64,000 bases of DNA from Opisthorchis felineus (lineage: Eukaryota > Platyhelminthes > Trematoda > Opisthorchiida > Opisthorchiidae). This document shows positions 38,460 to 52,182 of the stretch, piece after piece (positions within the stretch are counted from its first letter, which is position 1; the number at the start of each line of letters is the position of its first letter). Where the stretch lies: assembly GCA_004794785.1 (NCBI GenBank), contig SJOL01006431.1:144781-208780 (forward strand). Reading direction: 5' to 3'. A program made the position numbers and the translations under genes. The notes beneath the pieces are model-generated. The model was not told where the DNA came from. It saw nothing but the letters and a program-made list of their open reading frames with translations, and did not search any database.

Positions 38460-39002
38460 TCAGATAGGTGAAAGTGATTTCAGATTTCGGGTTCGAATAA
38501 CCTAGACAACCGAAGCTAACAAGGTCGATCCAGAACGGAGCGACGTCAACCGATAAGCACAGACTCGACACTTATCAGAATTATATCGTTGTCTGAAAAA
38601 AATGAGGCACCCAACATAATTGTAAACTGTACTCATAAAAATGTCTAATTCATTGCTATGTTATCGTCAGCTTCGGAACCTGTTTAAATAAGCTGAGCGC
38701 AGGGTAGACTTCCACCAAGACTAACCCAATATGAACCTGAAAACCGTGCTTATCTAGAAATTCCTCGTGTCTTTGTGCGAGTTCTTCGGTTCGAGTTCCT
38801 TGTATATGTCAAACAACCCTGCAGTCACCTCGCTTAGCACCTGATCATCTGGCACATGAGGCAAGCGCGCAACTGACTCGAATAAACCTGCAATATCCAT
38901 GCGACTTGTTCCCATTTGTCCCTGTCACCAGTAAAATTGTTAGATCCTATCGGATGAGAGTTGCAAACAACGATACTCAGTTGCATAGACGTTGCATAGA
39001 CG
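38460..39002. other. Unannotated stretch
   Basis: Nothing recognised between the SINE and the tandem repeat cluster. A 10-bp GTTGCATAGAC repeat occurs twice near 38980-39002. Confidence 0.5.
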
Positions 39003-39790
39003 CTACTCATAAGGTTGTTGAAAACTCTTCGACAGCCCACGACCGGTTTCGCCCTTCTTGAGGCTCATCAGTTAGGCGCGGTCCCCAAGTTTCCCTCAAC
39101 CTCATGTTCTGCTAGAAACCAAATTGAAAGAAATTACACTCATTTATTTACCAACTTGGTTTTCGCGGGAGACCCAACTGAGTCTCTCGTTTATGATGCT
39201 CTTCTTCAGAAGCACATTGAATTGCTTATAAACATCATAAATGACAGATTTAGTTGAGTCACCCGTGAAAAACAAATTGGTATGCAAATGAGTGTATTTT
39301 GCTGACATTCAGTTGTGTTTGCTTGACGGAACATACCACTTGTAAGGTTCGTGACAGTCCATTTTCGGGCTCATCAAGTAGGCGCAGCCCCGGATTTGTC
39401 CTCAACTCAATGTTCTACTTGAACCCAAACTGCGCACAGTTCGCGAATTACACTCATTTGCAAATGAAATTGGTGTGAAAAGGAGACTCAGCCGAATCCC
39501 AGATGAATCTCTCGTTTATGATGTCTCTAAGCAACTGAATGTACTGCACAAAGGCCGCTTCAGGCTTCAGTTGCTGTGATGTTCGAGATATCGCAGTATA
39601 TACTCTTGAAGGGGGGGGGGCACGCCACTCACAAGGCTGGCGAAAACTCTTCTATCGCCCTCGATCAATGTCATCCTTCTTGGGACATTATCAGCTGGGA
39701 TTCAGGTGAGTCTCCCCTTAAGACAAAATTAGTTTGTAAACGAGTGTATTTGGCGAATACTCACTTGGATTTTTGGTGGAGTGTATTTCT
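39003..39790 (+). repeat. ~290-bp repeat family, three heads in tandem
   Basis: Three heads of the family occur in the same orientation. Their ACTCATAAGG-type starts lie at 39005, 39338 and 39627, giving spacings of 333 and 289 bp. Between the first and second, at 39256-39305, lies the internal block in reverse complement (GAGTCACCCGTGAAAA to GCAAATGAGTGTA). The third head again switches to the inverted block (TCAGCTGGGATTCAGGTGAG onward), ending about 39765. A ten-G run at 39611-39620 separates the second core from the third head. Copies differ at many sites. Confidence 0.82.
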
Positions 39791-42700
39791 AGCCGGTATA
39801 GTCGGTTGAAAGTGTCAGTCACAATGTGACGTCCATTTCGGCTTGATTTGTATACATCTTACCCAATGTCCTTGCGCAGTAATGGACATATGGAGGCACC
39901 AGTGGTGAAGTAGGAAGTTGGAATCTTGAGTACGAAAGAATACACTCTTAATGTGGAGGCGCCGCTGGCCAGCTGATCCTCGCCTGACTATCGCTTACCA
40001 TTAGTTTGTTACTTCCTGGGTTCCGAACCGCGGAAGCGGAAGTTGTTAACCCTACCAGCCAAGGGTTCCACACTTCGTTGACAGATGATAGACTGTTCGC
40101 CTTTTGGTCGTTTTCAACCACATATGACTGAGCAAGAACAACTCTGAGACAGATGATTCTCTGACATGACTTGGGCGCGTAACCTTGGTAACGTGACCAG
40201 TTCCTTTATCACGAAAGTTTCTCTCTCAGAAAATCATCTAACGTATCAGAGTAGTAATGATCCCGGATTCCCACCAGACCCGGGAACACCAACGACCAAA
40301 TACTGAAAGTTTCCACCTACCCTGTGCACACGGTGGCTAAGCCTTCGATCCACACCGCTAATGAGAGACAGACTGAAGTCACATCGGCGTCACATGTGTC
40401 GCAGGACAGCAAAAAACGCTCATCTATCGAACAATGATATAGCGGGAGTAAGAAGCGAGTCAACTTGCGAACCTGCAAAACACATGTTGAAGGTCTCTTG
40501 TGATACGATGGGAAACTTCTGAACGGCCATACGCAAGGCGATTTGAGGCTTGTTCACTTGGGGTTAACCGCGGTGTTGGGAAAGCTATATGCCTTTGTTA
40601 ACCTTCTAAAGGAAATCGAAAAACGGTCTAGTAATTCCCTCTCGAAAACGGTAACACAAAACAAGCTGCTTGCGGTCTGCTGCACACATGTTAACGGAAT
40701 ACTTTGTACTTAAATGCCAAAACATTGCACAGCGAATGTGTGCCTGAAAGACTGCGAAGCTAGACTGAATCGGGTCCAATTTTGTACAAACGTCCGTTGA
40801 GTTAAGCTGAACAGCTGGGTGAATGTAGATCATTGCTTCAACGCGTGAACTGAGGACTGTGGGTCGACAAGCACAATGAACATACCGGGAGTTCAAATGT
40901 TGCACACAGTTACCTCAACGCAGTCTGTGCACCTGTGTCAGACCAAAAGAGATGCATCTATATGCAGGTTACCGTAACCATGGTTATTTGGACAGGAACA
41001 AACGCGTAAGGTACAGACTTTCCCCCACCTGCACACGCGACAACGTATAGGTCAGTATTTCACGTCTGGCCGTTGGATAATAACAGCAGAACGAATCAGT
41101 CGGTCAGTCAATCAATCAAGCAATCAATCAGTTCGTCACGTCTGGTCGGTCAATCAACCCGTCAAGTAGAATGTGGATGGAAGTTCGCACTATGTGAATA
41201 GAATGTGGCGCACGAGACCGTGATGTTAGATCTAAGGACGGCGCGGCATCCTCAAAAGCGTGTCGGTGAGCCGTACCCAGACACTCATGAATTGCAAAAG
41301 GTTCGTATTTTCCGAAACTGCTTCGAACATGTTAAAGTGTACGGTGTTTGATTGAATAAACCACCAAATTAGACTCGCCTATCCCTCCCAAAGGACTGGT
41401 GTCAAGTTACATTACTGCGGTTGGTGTAGTACTTCGCTTGAACAACAAAAAACTTACCAGCTGAGTTATGCTCAAATGGTCGTGACTTATCGATCCTAGT
41501 CACAGGCGCACATTGTTAGCAGATTGACGCAAAGACCTGAGCTATGCTCAGGTTATAACTACGGCTGCGCGCATACAGCGATCGATAGGGAAGACCAAGG
41601 ACTAACGCGAATGGGGTATTTAGTCAAACGGATTAACGAATTGGTCGAATCAGGATGGGTGGCGGCAAAACAAGTAAATCAACATTTTATTGACAGTGTA
41701 AAAAACCATCCCATTGTTGAAAGTCACCCTGATTACTATTATTAGCACTGATGTCTAAAACAAGGATGGAAAATCTTAGGAGGGGGGAACTAATGACTCA
41801 GCTGGAGACGGATTGGACCTATTGCTTGAATCTGCGGCTAAAGTGGAACATCTGGAAGTAATAAACATCAAGGCCATGAAAAGTTCGCCAAAAGCACACA
41901 GAGTTCTGTACAGGCTTCCCGTCACTGACTAGAAGATCAGTTGAATCCACTTTGAGTCCCATTCACCGCGACAGGAAGATCGAACCGAATAAACACAAAA
42001 AAACGCCTTCGGTCGATTTAGACATGAAAAGGGTGTTTTTGAGCCCGACAGAGACTCAACTTTAGCAAGGGTCATAGAAGAGGTCACGCCAATCTGCCTT
42101 ATATGGAGCTTGACATTAATTTACTGCTCCATTGTTGTACTCCGTAGGCTAGTTGAGAAAGACTACCGCCTTATCGTGCGGTCCGTGAAGCAGGTTTCAA
42201 CATGCACTGGAATATCACGGGACGCACTACGATATGTGGTCAGTATTCACAGTAACGCTTGTCATAATTCTTCTCTGAGGACTCTGCACCACCTCCTCCT
42301 ACATCCTTTTCGAAGGTCGTCTCAACTTATAGCATTCAGTCAAAACCCAAATTCAACTTTGCTTCTAGTTCGCCCTCCTCTACATGACCCAATAACTGCT
42401 TAATAAAGGCTTCTCGCTGGACAGTCTGAGGCGACGGTTTCTCGCTGTACAAACTGTGTACAACACCAAACTTCCGCATCCGCCCTCATATTTCCAGGTT
42501 TCCATGTGCCTTTCCAAGTCCAACGCAATTTTGTACGCTGGAAAACGTTTTCCTGACTTGGCTTTGAGGATAAATAAACTGAAGTGTATGTTAGCCATTT
42601 CTGAATTGAGCATATTGATTGGTAGTTGACCAGGTGGTTGTTGATCGGTTCGCGTAGTTTGGCAGTTAACTTGCAAACGTTTCATGACCATTCGAAGGGA

Positions 42701-43834
42701 CATCATCAGTGCGTGTTTGAGTGGGTTTGGGTTGGAACCATCCATACCCCATGGTATGCACTATTCTGAATGAATGCAAATCACTGGTACCGGGAATCCC
42801 CGTACACCAACCATCAACGCGTTGAACCTGAACATCAGTTAGTGTCAGTAATCAATCCGAGATTGGAACAAAATCGGATCACTCCTGTTACATGACCTCT
42901 TTATAAGTAATTTCACTGGAGCCAGATTGTATCATAGTGCCCCCTGGTGAGTTCATTTAATGCAGACAATCAATCTCAGCAGATGTTTCGAAAACTGAAG
43001 AGGGATGGAGAGAACGGACCGTTATAATGATTCTGCACCAGATGTATTGTGCCTTGCAAGAAACAGCAAGAAATCTGGCACACACGTTCTGAATATAAAT
43101 CAACTAGACCAACGTTCAGGTACGCCAAAAGTCCCGATTCGGAAGCAAATTTATCACATTACCCTAGCAGCGGGGAATATTTCACCTGGTTCCAAAACTC
43201 CACGAGTGCGCGCGTGCGCATACTGACAGATTGGTTAAATCTGGCAAATCTCGAGAAAAGTCCAACACAACATAGAACTGTTTTGATGAAGAAAAAAACA
43301 ACGGACTGGATATGTGGCTGGAAGTACGTGTGAGGGTTGGAGGGGGCGACACAAACGAACCACAAACGGGAGAAATTCATCTTGCACATTCTGACAACGG
43401 CACAGTCGGATGGATGCTGAGGCAAATGCAAGAGCCGTTGTCACATTGGCGGAATATGATTAACTCTTTGGAAAGTGCACGCACACGAGTGCTCGGCTGC
43501 TTGACGTACCTGAGGAAGTTAGTTGCGCGCGTGACACCACCACGTGCGGGGTACCAACAACTGTTGTGCTAGAGATCTTGTCTGTAAAACAGGATTTTTG
43601 TGTGTGTTGGGGTTCAGAAGCCATGAGTCATCACGTTGCTGAAGGTCAATAAATGACTGGTCATTGGTGGTGCTGTTGTGATTACGGTGCTATGGGCATT
43701 AGCTGAACCGATGTGGAACGATCCGTCTTGGACATAACCCACGGCAGGTAAAGTGTGCTTCTTTCACGCCTTCTTATGACGCTAGTTTTCTTGCATGTTG
43801 GGGTCCTTAAAATCTAGTCTGGGAAACAACGATC
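39791..43834. other. Unannotated stretch, no supported gene
   Basis: Frames up to 121 codons (minus 42745-42380, starting ATG) have no recognisable domain. Degenerate TCAA/GTCA repeats lie at 41096-41160. The region is otherwise ordinary. Confidence 0.5.
41096..41160 (+). repeat. Degenerate tetranucleotide tract (GTCA/TCAA)
   Basis: Interrupted runs of TCAG, GTCA and CAAT units; a similar tract lies at 37155-37192. Confidence 0.7.
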
Positions 43835-44075
43835 CGAAGTATATTTTCATAAAGGCAACTACTTACAAGGTTGCTGAAAACTCTTCAACAGCCCACGACC
43901 GAGTTCGTCCTTCTTGGGGCTCATCAGGTAGGCGCAGTCCCCGAGTTTCCGTCAATCTTATGTTCTACTTGAACCCAAATTGGACTGATTTCAACAAATA
44001 CACTCATTTGCAAATCAATTTGGTTTTCACGAGAGACTGAACTGATCCAGCCGAGTCTCTGGTTTATGATGTGCA
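43835..44075 (+). repeat. ~290-bp repeat family, single copy
   Basis: A remnant of the core end (GAAGTATATTTTC) at 43837 precedes a head starting ACTACTTACAAGG near 43858. The copy continues through GGTAGGCGCAGTCCCCGAG, TTCTACTTGAACCCAAATT, CACTCATTTGCAAAT and TCTGGTTTATGATG, ending about 44072. This is the cleanest single head of the family and a good basis for its consensus. Confidence 0.82.
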
Positions 44076-45931
44076 AACCTTGAGGAGACATCAAATAGGG
44101 TAAAACTTCGCAGAACTGGGGTACACGTAAATCACCAGAACAATGTGTCCTCCACATAAGGTCGAAGAAGGTTTTGGAAGGCATTTATGTGACAGATTAT
44201 CAACTGCGTCTGTCCCTACTTCCTAGAAAATAGCAAATCCATGAATTCGTATTGCTTGTTATCGATAAATGACACAGGAGACAATATTTTTCCCAAAAAA
44301 CAAAATCTTCTGTTGGTTTCCAGATGGATGATGTAGTGGTGGGCCAGTAAAATCGGTCGCTCAATGCGTCTCGATAACAACATTATTTGATGCCCATAGT
44401 TCAGCTTATTTGTACCAGCACAAACACAGTAACGTGCATACATGATTTTATTGTTCGGAGGACCAGGTAAGCATGCAGACAAGTCATTATCTCGGGAGTG
44501 ACGACCACTCCAAGCCAATAGTTAACTTGATTTATCTTAACTGCCAGGATGATTTTAAAGAAGTATCTTTCAGGAGTATCTTACTACAAATATGTGTTTC
44601 CAATACAGGCGCCTGCAGTTATTGTGAGAACGGTAATGCATCGATTCGAACATCGATCCCTTCTTTTCGTAAAACTTAACCTAACATCGGGGGCCTCAGA
44701 TTTCATAAACACTGGCGACACCGCAGCAGATGGCATTGCAGCGTCCCATTTGCTCATCGAGAAACAAAATTTCGGCCCCCGGGAAGATGTACTATAATCT
44801 CCAAAAATGAATCCTAAGGAGAAAAAATCATTTTGTGATAACCAACACGGTGTATCATGGTAAAACTAGGTATCTATTCCCAACGATAACTCTCACCTTC
44901 AAGTTCTTCATCGACCGATCGGTGTTTTCAGGAGGAATGTGGTCAAATACCATCGCAAAGCAGTCTAAGAAAAACTGATGATGCGGACTAATCCGTCTTA
45001 GCGCTGATCACCTCAGTCACTGTACAGATTTTATCTCTTTGGCCTGTTCTTTCCGTGTTGGGTGGTTCCGTAAGTTCCTCATTTTGGCCGGCGGAACGAA
45101 TTTCTTTGGGAGTGGGTAAAGTTGCTCTCGAAAAAATCCATGTAGCGAAAGTGCTTTCCTCATGGGCGGCATTTTAGTTGTTTTTGGGTGAAGGTGCCTA
45201 CATAGCTGTCAGTTTCGCAGCCCATCAGCAACACTATTCCAAAGTATATTTATTAATGACAACAGCATCAACTCCTAATCGGAACCTTTGAAAGGTCAGT
45301 GACGAAAATGATTCATGTTGAGCGGAAAATACCATGCAGATTTAGAGCTAGATTCGGACGGAATAGAAAAGTTTGCCTCAGCCAATCAATGAAACAACCA
45401 TACTAGAACCTTAACACTAAAACTCTTAAAAGGTCCCCGGGAACATGTTACTTCATTTAGACTTTTTTGACTTCTTTCTGTCTGGAGTTGATTACTAGTG
45501 TTTTGATGAGTTTGTACATTGGATGTTTGTGCAATCCATATTGCATCTCAATCGGTTGCATGGCTTGTGGCTTACTTGAAGCAGCCTCGTAGTTATAGCA
45601 TGCAATTCTCACCTGGATCCTGGCTAATGGGGTGTGAAAACTACCAAACGAGCGTAAAGATCATTGGTTGACTTGTCAAAGTCTGTTTGTAGTCGATTCG
45701 ACGCGGCACGGCGACTGTACGACCAGCCCCGCCTTACTTTCATCCCGCAGAGGTAAGCTACCGGTCGGCCGACACGGTGGTTCGCTTACCTACCCCCCGG
45801 TGAATCACCGATGTTCGGTTTGCAAGATCAGGTGCGTCGGATACGCTTCCTCTGAAGGTATTCGCACGTGCACACAACTTATTATGGCATGTCTAACACC
45901 TGGACTGGCCTTTTGGAAACGCTGATGCGCC
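44076..45931. other. Unannotated stretch, no gene seen
   Basis: Only short frames. The part from about 45690 to 45870, next to the SINE, is GC-rich without a recognised repeat. Confidence 0.5.
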
Positions 45932-46150
45932 TCAACGGGTCGGGTGAGATGGCTCATTGGTTAGAACGCGAATTTACTGATTGGAAGGTGGTCCGTAGTT
46001 CGAACCCGACCTCTGCCTCTCGATTTCCCCTGTCTAGGCTTGGGCAACCTGACAGTATCCCAGCCCTCGTGCTTCCTTCGGGTGGCATGGCAGTTAGGCA
46101 CCGAAAGTGTGCTATGACTGAACGACGACGATGATGACGGATCGACGGGT
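45932..46150 (+). repeat. SINE family 1, plus strand, with possible target-site duplication
   Basis: The element runs from about 45941 with GGTGAGATGGCTCATTGGTT (A-box), B-box AGTTCGAACCC near 45998, the body TGTCTAGGCTTGGGCAACCT and GCTTCCTTCGGGTGGCATGG, and a tail of ACG and ATG units at 46118-46140. The flanks TCAACGGGT (45932) and TCGACGGGT (46142) differ at one base and may be the target-site duplication. It is the only long copy of the family on the plus strand. Confidence 0.9.
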
Positions 46151-49100
46151 GCGCGTATCAACAGAAGGTGAGGTGGTCTAAGATGCGGCACAATTATCCA
46201 AGTGATCTGAGAGGTGAGTCGGTGCGCTGTAGTGAGGGAGATCCAAACACATTGGTCGGTCGGATATCAGAGGCGAACGTTTTTCGAATTGGTCCTCGGT
46301 TGAAAAAAATCTGCCAATAGAATATGCTGTTCGTTGGACACATTCAAACCGCTCGCTGACTACAATATTTTACGCGCCTTGTTGTAGTACCACTTGAGAA
46401 TGTCAGTGGATGATTCGAAGACGTTCATCGGATTGCAGTATGCACATGGGCTTTTCGAGAGGCGTCATTCTGTTCAATTTTTGGAGAGTGCGGCAAAACG
46501 TTGCCGCGCTGAACGCCTGGATGTTTCAGTGACAGGCAAGCGGCGATGACATCAGCCGAAGGACGGTTCATCGCACATCTTATAAAGCTCCATGTTAACT
46601 CTTGCACACATCACCTGACCTATATCTTTGGTGAAAATGTGGTAGACCAACATGTGCTACGGAGAAAACGGAAAAACGCGATTTGCTATTCTTGCAGAAT
46701 CTTGGTCTGTGGAAGTGGCCGCTCGAAGGACACCTCCAGTATCGGGATATCTCTACGAGCATTTTGTTTTGAACATTCACGACAATCTCGTTATACGCGA
46801 TATATAAATATTAGCATTTCTGTGACATTTAACTGGTGATGGAGCCATCAACTAGGTTATCTCTGGGATTTGTTCCATAGTTTAATGCTGACAAGACTAG
46901 GTCTGTGTTCGGTGTATCAAAACAATTTTAACATTTCAATGTGGATGGATGCAAGGAGTCTTTAAAGCTAGTTGATCCATGTTTAATTTGCCCAGTGTTC
47001 TACTGGGATCAAGTAAGGATGTCCATGGAGAATATGGCCGAGTCGGGGACGTTTCCAGCACCAACACTTTGCTTATCAGGAGCCGAAAAACTGGCTTTGA
47101 TAGCATTCCTTAACATTCCAATTGAAAAACCTTACTTTACGTCTAGGTTACTTGGTTGGAAGTGGGGTTTAATTCAGTAGTGTGGGGAGTTTGAAAAGAG
47201 CATGCAAATAATTCGTCTAAGCTTTTAACATGCTTTCAGAATCCGTTTAGTAACTTGTGGTGCTCAGGAGCTATACTCAATCAGGTCAAACTGATCAGAT
47301 AGGGCTAGTACGTGTACCGTTTTCCGGAGTTCTACTTTTGAGGCTGTCTTATATGACAATTTCAATTTCGTGATAAAAATCGTCGGAATTAGCTGTTTCA
47401 CACCCCTCCCGAGTGCTAAATGTACACATCATTGTGGGCTGACCGACATCATCGTATTTTTATTACGGTGGTATGTCCCTTTAGAATTAAGCACAGTAGC
47501 ACTCTGGGTGAGTAGAGGGACCTGGAATTCACAGGACCGAAATCGTGCAAATGAAAATCGACGACGTGAAATAAGGTAACAAACTGCTACGACACTAGTG
47601 CAACATACACAGTAGATGAACTTACATGATTTCGTGTGCCTTCGCCGCATGACCTCCGACCTGTCCGTCATTTATTGAGCCTTTTTAATTTATAGTCTTC
47701 TTATTAGTCCCAGTACAGCTGAATAAGCACAAATATTCCGGTGAACTGATGTTGCACACACCATAGTCCACTGGCTGGCAAGCACGAAACCAAGGGCGCT
47801 CACTCAGCCGATTTATTGCACACGTTCGCACACTATGATAGTCTGGTAGCTGTGTGGGCGGGGCTGGGCAATGCTCAATAAGGGAGCAGTAACTCGATTG
47901 ATCACACAGAGTGAGTCGACCAGTGGCGCGCACATGGCGGCTCGCTTCGTCTGACGCAGATCAGCTGATGGCTGTATCCCACCTGGCCTGTTTACATTTG
48001 ATTGGACAATACCGAACCAATCACAGCAGCGGAGCACGGACGATCGCTCGTGGGTTTCATTGGGGCGTGCAAGCGGCTGTAGTGTGCCGTGATGGGTTTA
48101 GCCGAGGCGGCGAGTCGGTGCGTCCGTAAAAGTAGACCTCGCGACGTCAACCTTGCTTTCCAAACGAATTTGCTACCAGTGCCATCTTTTCAATGTTAAC
48201 GATGTCCTGCCCCCCTGATACGTCTTTCGTGATTTTAACTGGAGACTATAGGAAAACCGTTGGCGAATAACGAAAAATTCAGTGTGCAGAGATCGTTGTC
48301 ATCAGTAGTTGAGTGATTGTGGCCCATGTGGTGTCTCTGTAGTGCCACTTTCGCTCTTATTGAGACTCATCATTTGGAGGTGATAGGCCATTGAGACATC
48401 AGGCAAACTGTCCTTAGGCTACGAGATTGTCGTCGTGAACGAGAGCCGATTCTAATATGCCTGTGTATGAAGAAGTGTATGGTCAGTGTGCATGTTCTGA
48501 CTGGTGAAAATTAACGAGATGCCAAGTCAGAACTGGACTAGCCTTTGAGTGGGTTCAAGACCAGTACTAACAACAATGAAACATGGTCATGGTGCTCAGT
48601 GAAATACGTTCCAAAAGTTTTGAGACTTCGTCAGCAGGAAGGTAGAATAGTGCCTTCTTGATAAGATCGGCCATTCTTGTATCTGAAATTCTTGTGCATA
48701 TTAATCTGTCGTACACAAGATATTCAAGTGAGCTGTTCAGCCAACAGTGCAGCGCAGAAGTCGTCGTGGAAACCTCTTCAACCTTTTTGAACAATCAATA
48801 TCACACATGTGCAATGGGGTTGGGCTTCTCGAAGAATCCAATAACCGATATGTGGCTGGTTTTAAGAATACAACTACATGCGAAGCTACACAGGGAACAG
48901 TCAGTTTCGTTTAAACATTGCATGGAAACACTTTGGATCTGTCGAGGCATTCACTTTCATGCATTGGTAGCTGGTGATCAACGCCAACCACGTTTGTTTA
49001 TGCCCATCCAAACTACCTGAACTTTACGGCATCACAAGACAGTGACGTTATCAGAATACGTCTGAAGTGGGCAAAATGACGTACATCTGGTCGAAACTGC

Positions 49101-50884
49101 ATTTTTCAAGTTCAAAGACCAGTCTCCTCGCTTCTTCCCAGAATCGGAGACGCCATCTCTGGCTCAAAGAAAGCATAGGTGTCTTCTCCCCTACTGAGAA
49201 AAATGTGAGTGATTGCGTCAACAAAAGAACAGAACAACTGGATCAGCAGGAAGTAACCTTATCTCTTACTGCTTCTTCTAGGTGGCACTGTAGATAGGTA
49301 CCGGAAGGGTAGTAGTATAACAAGACCTCAGTAAAAACGAAAAAATATACAATCCAACAAGGGAACCCTTCACCTTGGAAAAATTAAACACCGAAAAATT
49401 TGGCTAAGGAAGTCAGACTGGAAAATGCCGTGTGTCCTATGGAAGGACTTCACAGAATTCTTGCCAGGGGCAAATTGCCGCGCAAAGTGAACAAGCCAAA
49501 TTTCAGACAGGTGATGCTTGTTACTACTTAACTACAGTATTACCAGATGCGGATAGTCAAGTGACCTAAAAAAACCTCATCTGGTTTTCTGTTCCGTCCT
49601 TGATCATCAAGATTTTGTGACGAACACTTTTATCTGAGGTTTAAAGCCTCTTTCCCCTAAGAAGGTTTCGCTTTCAAGAGGATGCGATTTGGGCCCGCCC
49701 CGAGGATGAACGCCGTTCGAGGGGTATGGGGGAACTTAGTACAAGGTGCGCAACTGGAAATACAGAAAACTGGCCAATCCGGAGCAGTTCAAAACTATGA
49801 GCCCAACGTAAAGAAGCAAGACCATAGATTGCACGAAAAGTTGGGGAATGTTTTCGGTAATTTTCACATCGGCAGCATGATGAATGATGAAACTGTCATC
49901 AGTTTGCCTCCCACAGCCGGAAAGATTTCGTTAACGTGCAAAACAAGCGAAAAACTCTCTATGCTGAATTTATTGCAAACATAAATCTGTGAAAAAGTTG
50001 GCAATTTTCTCTTTGCGTGACAAATGAAGATACGGGCCGGAGTATGAATCTTCGTCTAAGATAGTTTGTCGAACCACATTTGCGAAAAATTTTTGCGCCA
50101 TGCTTAGGCAGAGGCAATGAGCGGAAGGTCAAAAAAAAAAACCAAATCTGGTTATGACCTGTAAAAATGACCAGTAAACGAAAATACAAAAAGCCAATAC
50201 CTATCCTGGTGCTCCTCACCTGAGTTTCATTAATTACTGTTTTCTTAACAAGTTTGCCATAATTCACTTTGTACAGGAACTGTCTACCGGAACGTCTTCA
50301 TTCATAAAGAACAACAGTTCTTTGCACTGATCTGATAAAACCATGCAATGAACACTGGTGATTAATACTTTGCATATTGGGACGTTCCTATTTAAACGGA
50401 CAATACAATCTTTGTGCCTGAAAAAGTGCATCAAAGAAGCACTATCTGCCTGTCTGCCATGCTTTGTTGTGAGCCCTCCGAAGACTAAATAGGGTTCTGG
50501 AAGTTTACCTCGTGACTTCAGCAAAATCGAGTTTACGGTTGGTTGTTGCGGGCATTCGTTAGGTGTGCTTACCAAACACGCTTTGTCCAAAGGCCCCAGA
50601 CGTTTGGTAAATCAATCCAGAAACATGCAGTCCTTTCAGTGGTCAAATCACCCCAAACCGTTCTACATCCTCACCAAGGAAAGAATAGAGATAAGATCGT
50701 TCAAATTTTTCACTCTGGCTTCGTTAACTTCTCATACAATGTAGTAACGGTGTAAACAAGGAGAAATATCAGTTTACGACTGGCTTCATCCGTTCAACCA
50801 AACCAGCCAGTTCCACTACCAGCCGAGTTGCAAAGATAAAAATGAGTGTTGTGCGACCGAGATTTTGTGATCACAGGGAAATTA
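46151..50884. other. Unannotated stretch, no supported gene
   Basis: About 4.7 kb with frames up to 120 codons (plus 48658-49020), none recognisable. A GC-richer section lies at 47830-48130. No repeat of the families seen elsewhere was noticed. Confidence 0.5.
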
Positions 50885-51117
50885 GCACACTGATTTGGTC
50901 TTAACGAGAGACTCAGGTGAATCCAAACTGAAGCTTTCGTTTATGACGTTCTTTATCTGAAAATATAGCGCGAATTTCCTCCAATTTGGGTTCGACTGTA
51001 ACATAAAGTTGACGGAAACCGGAGGATGTTCGCCAGTTTCTTCTACCTTATGAGCCTCAATTGAAAGGATTAAACCGGTGATGGGCAATCAAAAAGCTCT
51101 CAGCAACCTTATGAGTA
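50885..51117 (-). repeat. ~290-bp repeat family, foldback-type copy
   Basis: The plus strand first carries the internal block in forward sense (GATTTGGTCTTAACGAGAGA to TTCGTTTATGACGTTCTT, 50890-50955). It then carries the head in reverse complement, from CCAATTTGGGTTC near 50985 to CAGCAACCTTATGAGTAG at 51100-51117. A forward core joined to an inverted head differs from the head-to-tail copies at 27 and 39 kb. Confidence 0.75.
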
Positions 51118-51497
51118 GTTTCTTTCAAGATACCTTCGTCTCCTAGTGGAACAATGTATGTTGCATTCCCTGCGTTTGAGCAGTGTTCAAGCTGTATGGA
51201 CCTAAGTGGCCCAGTGACTAACATCGCAGACTCCATTTTGATGACCTGGATTGGACCCTCTGTAGAGGCCTCCTAGAACTGGCTGTCGGCCCTCGTCTAG
51301 AAATGCTGTGCACGTGTTGTTTCATCAATAAAGGTGTAACAGACATTTAAAAAAAACCCAGCTAGCGATTTTAAATATATAGATTTTACAAGTCCCGACA
51401 CGATGGATCTTCTGGACCCACGTGGGACGAACTTAAGCCAACTGAGTGACCTGCTCCAGAATTAGAGGTGCAATGTCCCACAAAACTGATGCTTCAG

Positions 51498-51588
<91 letters not shown>

Positions 51589-52182
51589 AACCATCTACAT
51601 ACCCATGATTCGAGGTAAGTTCCTCGGGTCAATAGTTTTTCAGCGAAAAATGTGCGGAAAAGATAATATAGGCCTGGCCAGTATTGTTTTTCACGTGAGT
51701 TTTTACCACGTATGGTCTCCGTCCAATATGCTTACTACCCCTGTTAAGGCAGCACACAACGGGTCACAAGCAGAAACAGTCGATTGGAAATGGGCATCGA
51801 TCAGCTACTTACATCCTTTCATTCAACAGTTAAGGCATGTTCGAAAGTCGTGCCAAGTCTGTCTCTTCACGATAGGCACTACGTCGTGTATGATCTAGGC
51901 CTTTCGTAGCTTCAAAGAGGCCCCTTTGACACACTTTCTGGACACTGTGTACCCTTGTTGACTCAACCCATTACTTACGAAGAACTCAAATTTAGGATAG
52001 TCAGCTTGGTGGTGCCATCAGCAACATTAGAAATCGTCTCATTTTACCTGGTCTAATTGGCCTTAGGAGAATATCAAAGTGTATGCCTCGCATGGAGGCA
52101 TCCAATCTTAGGAAAATAAGCCAAAACTCATTTGTCAATTACGCGAGTTTTATTCAGAGACGCAAATAAAGGTGGTGTGGTG
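51118..52182. other. Stretch holding the (GATA)n tract; no gene seen
   Basis: Outside the microsatellite, only short frames are present and no repeat was recognised. Confidence 0.5.
51499..51589 (+). repeat. (GATA)n followed by (GA)n microsatellite
   Basis: About 17 GATA units without interruption run into about 11 GA units. The purity suggests recent expansion and high length variability. Confidence 0.98.

Noticed and set aside
42380..42745. 121-codon minus-strand frame starting with ATG
   Set aside because: Looks plausible in composition but no domain, neighbour or splice signal supports it.
45961..46191. 76-codon minus-strand frame across the SINE, and similar ones at other SINE copies
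   Set aside because: Such frames are produced by the SINE sequence on either strand; the element is non-coding RNA polymerase III-type sequence.
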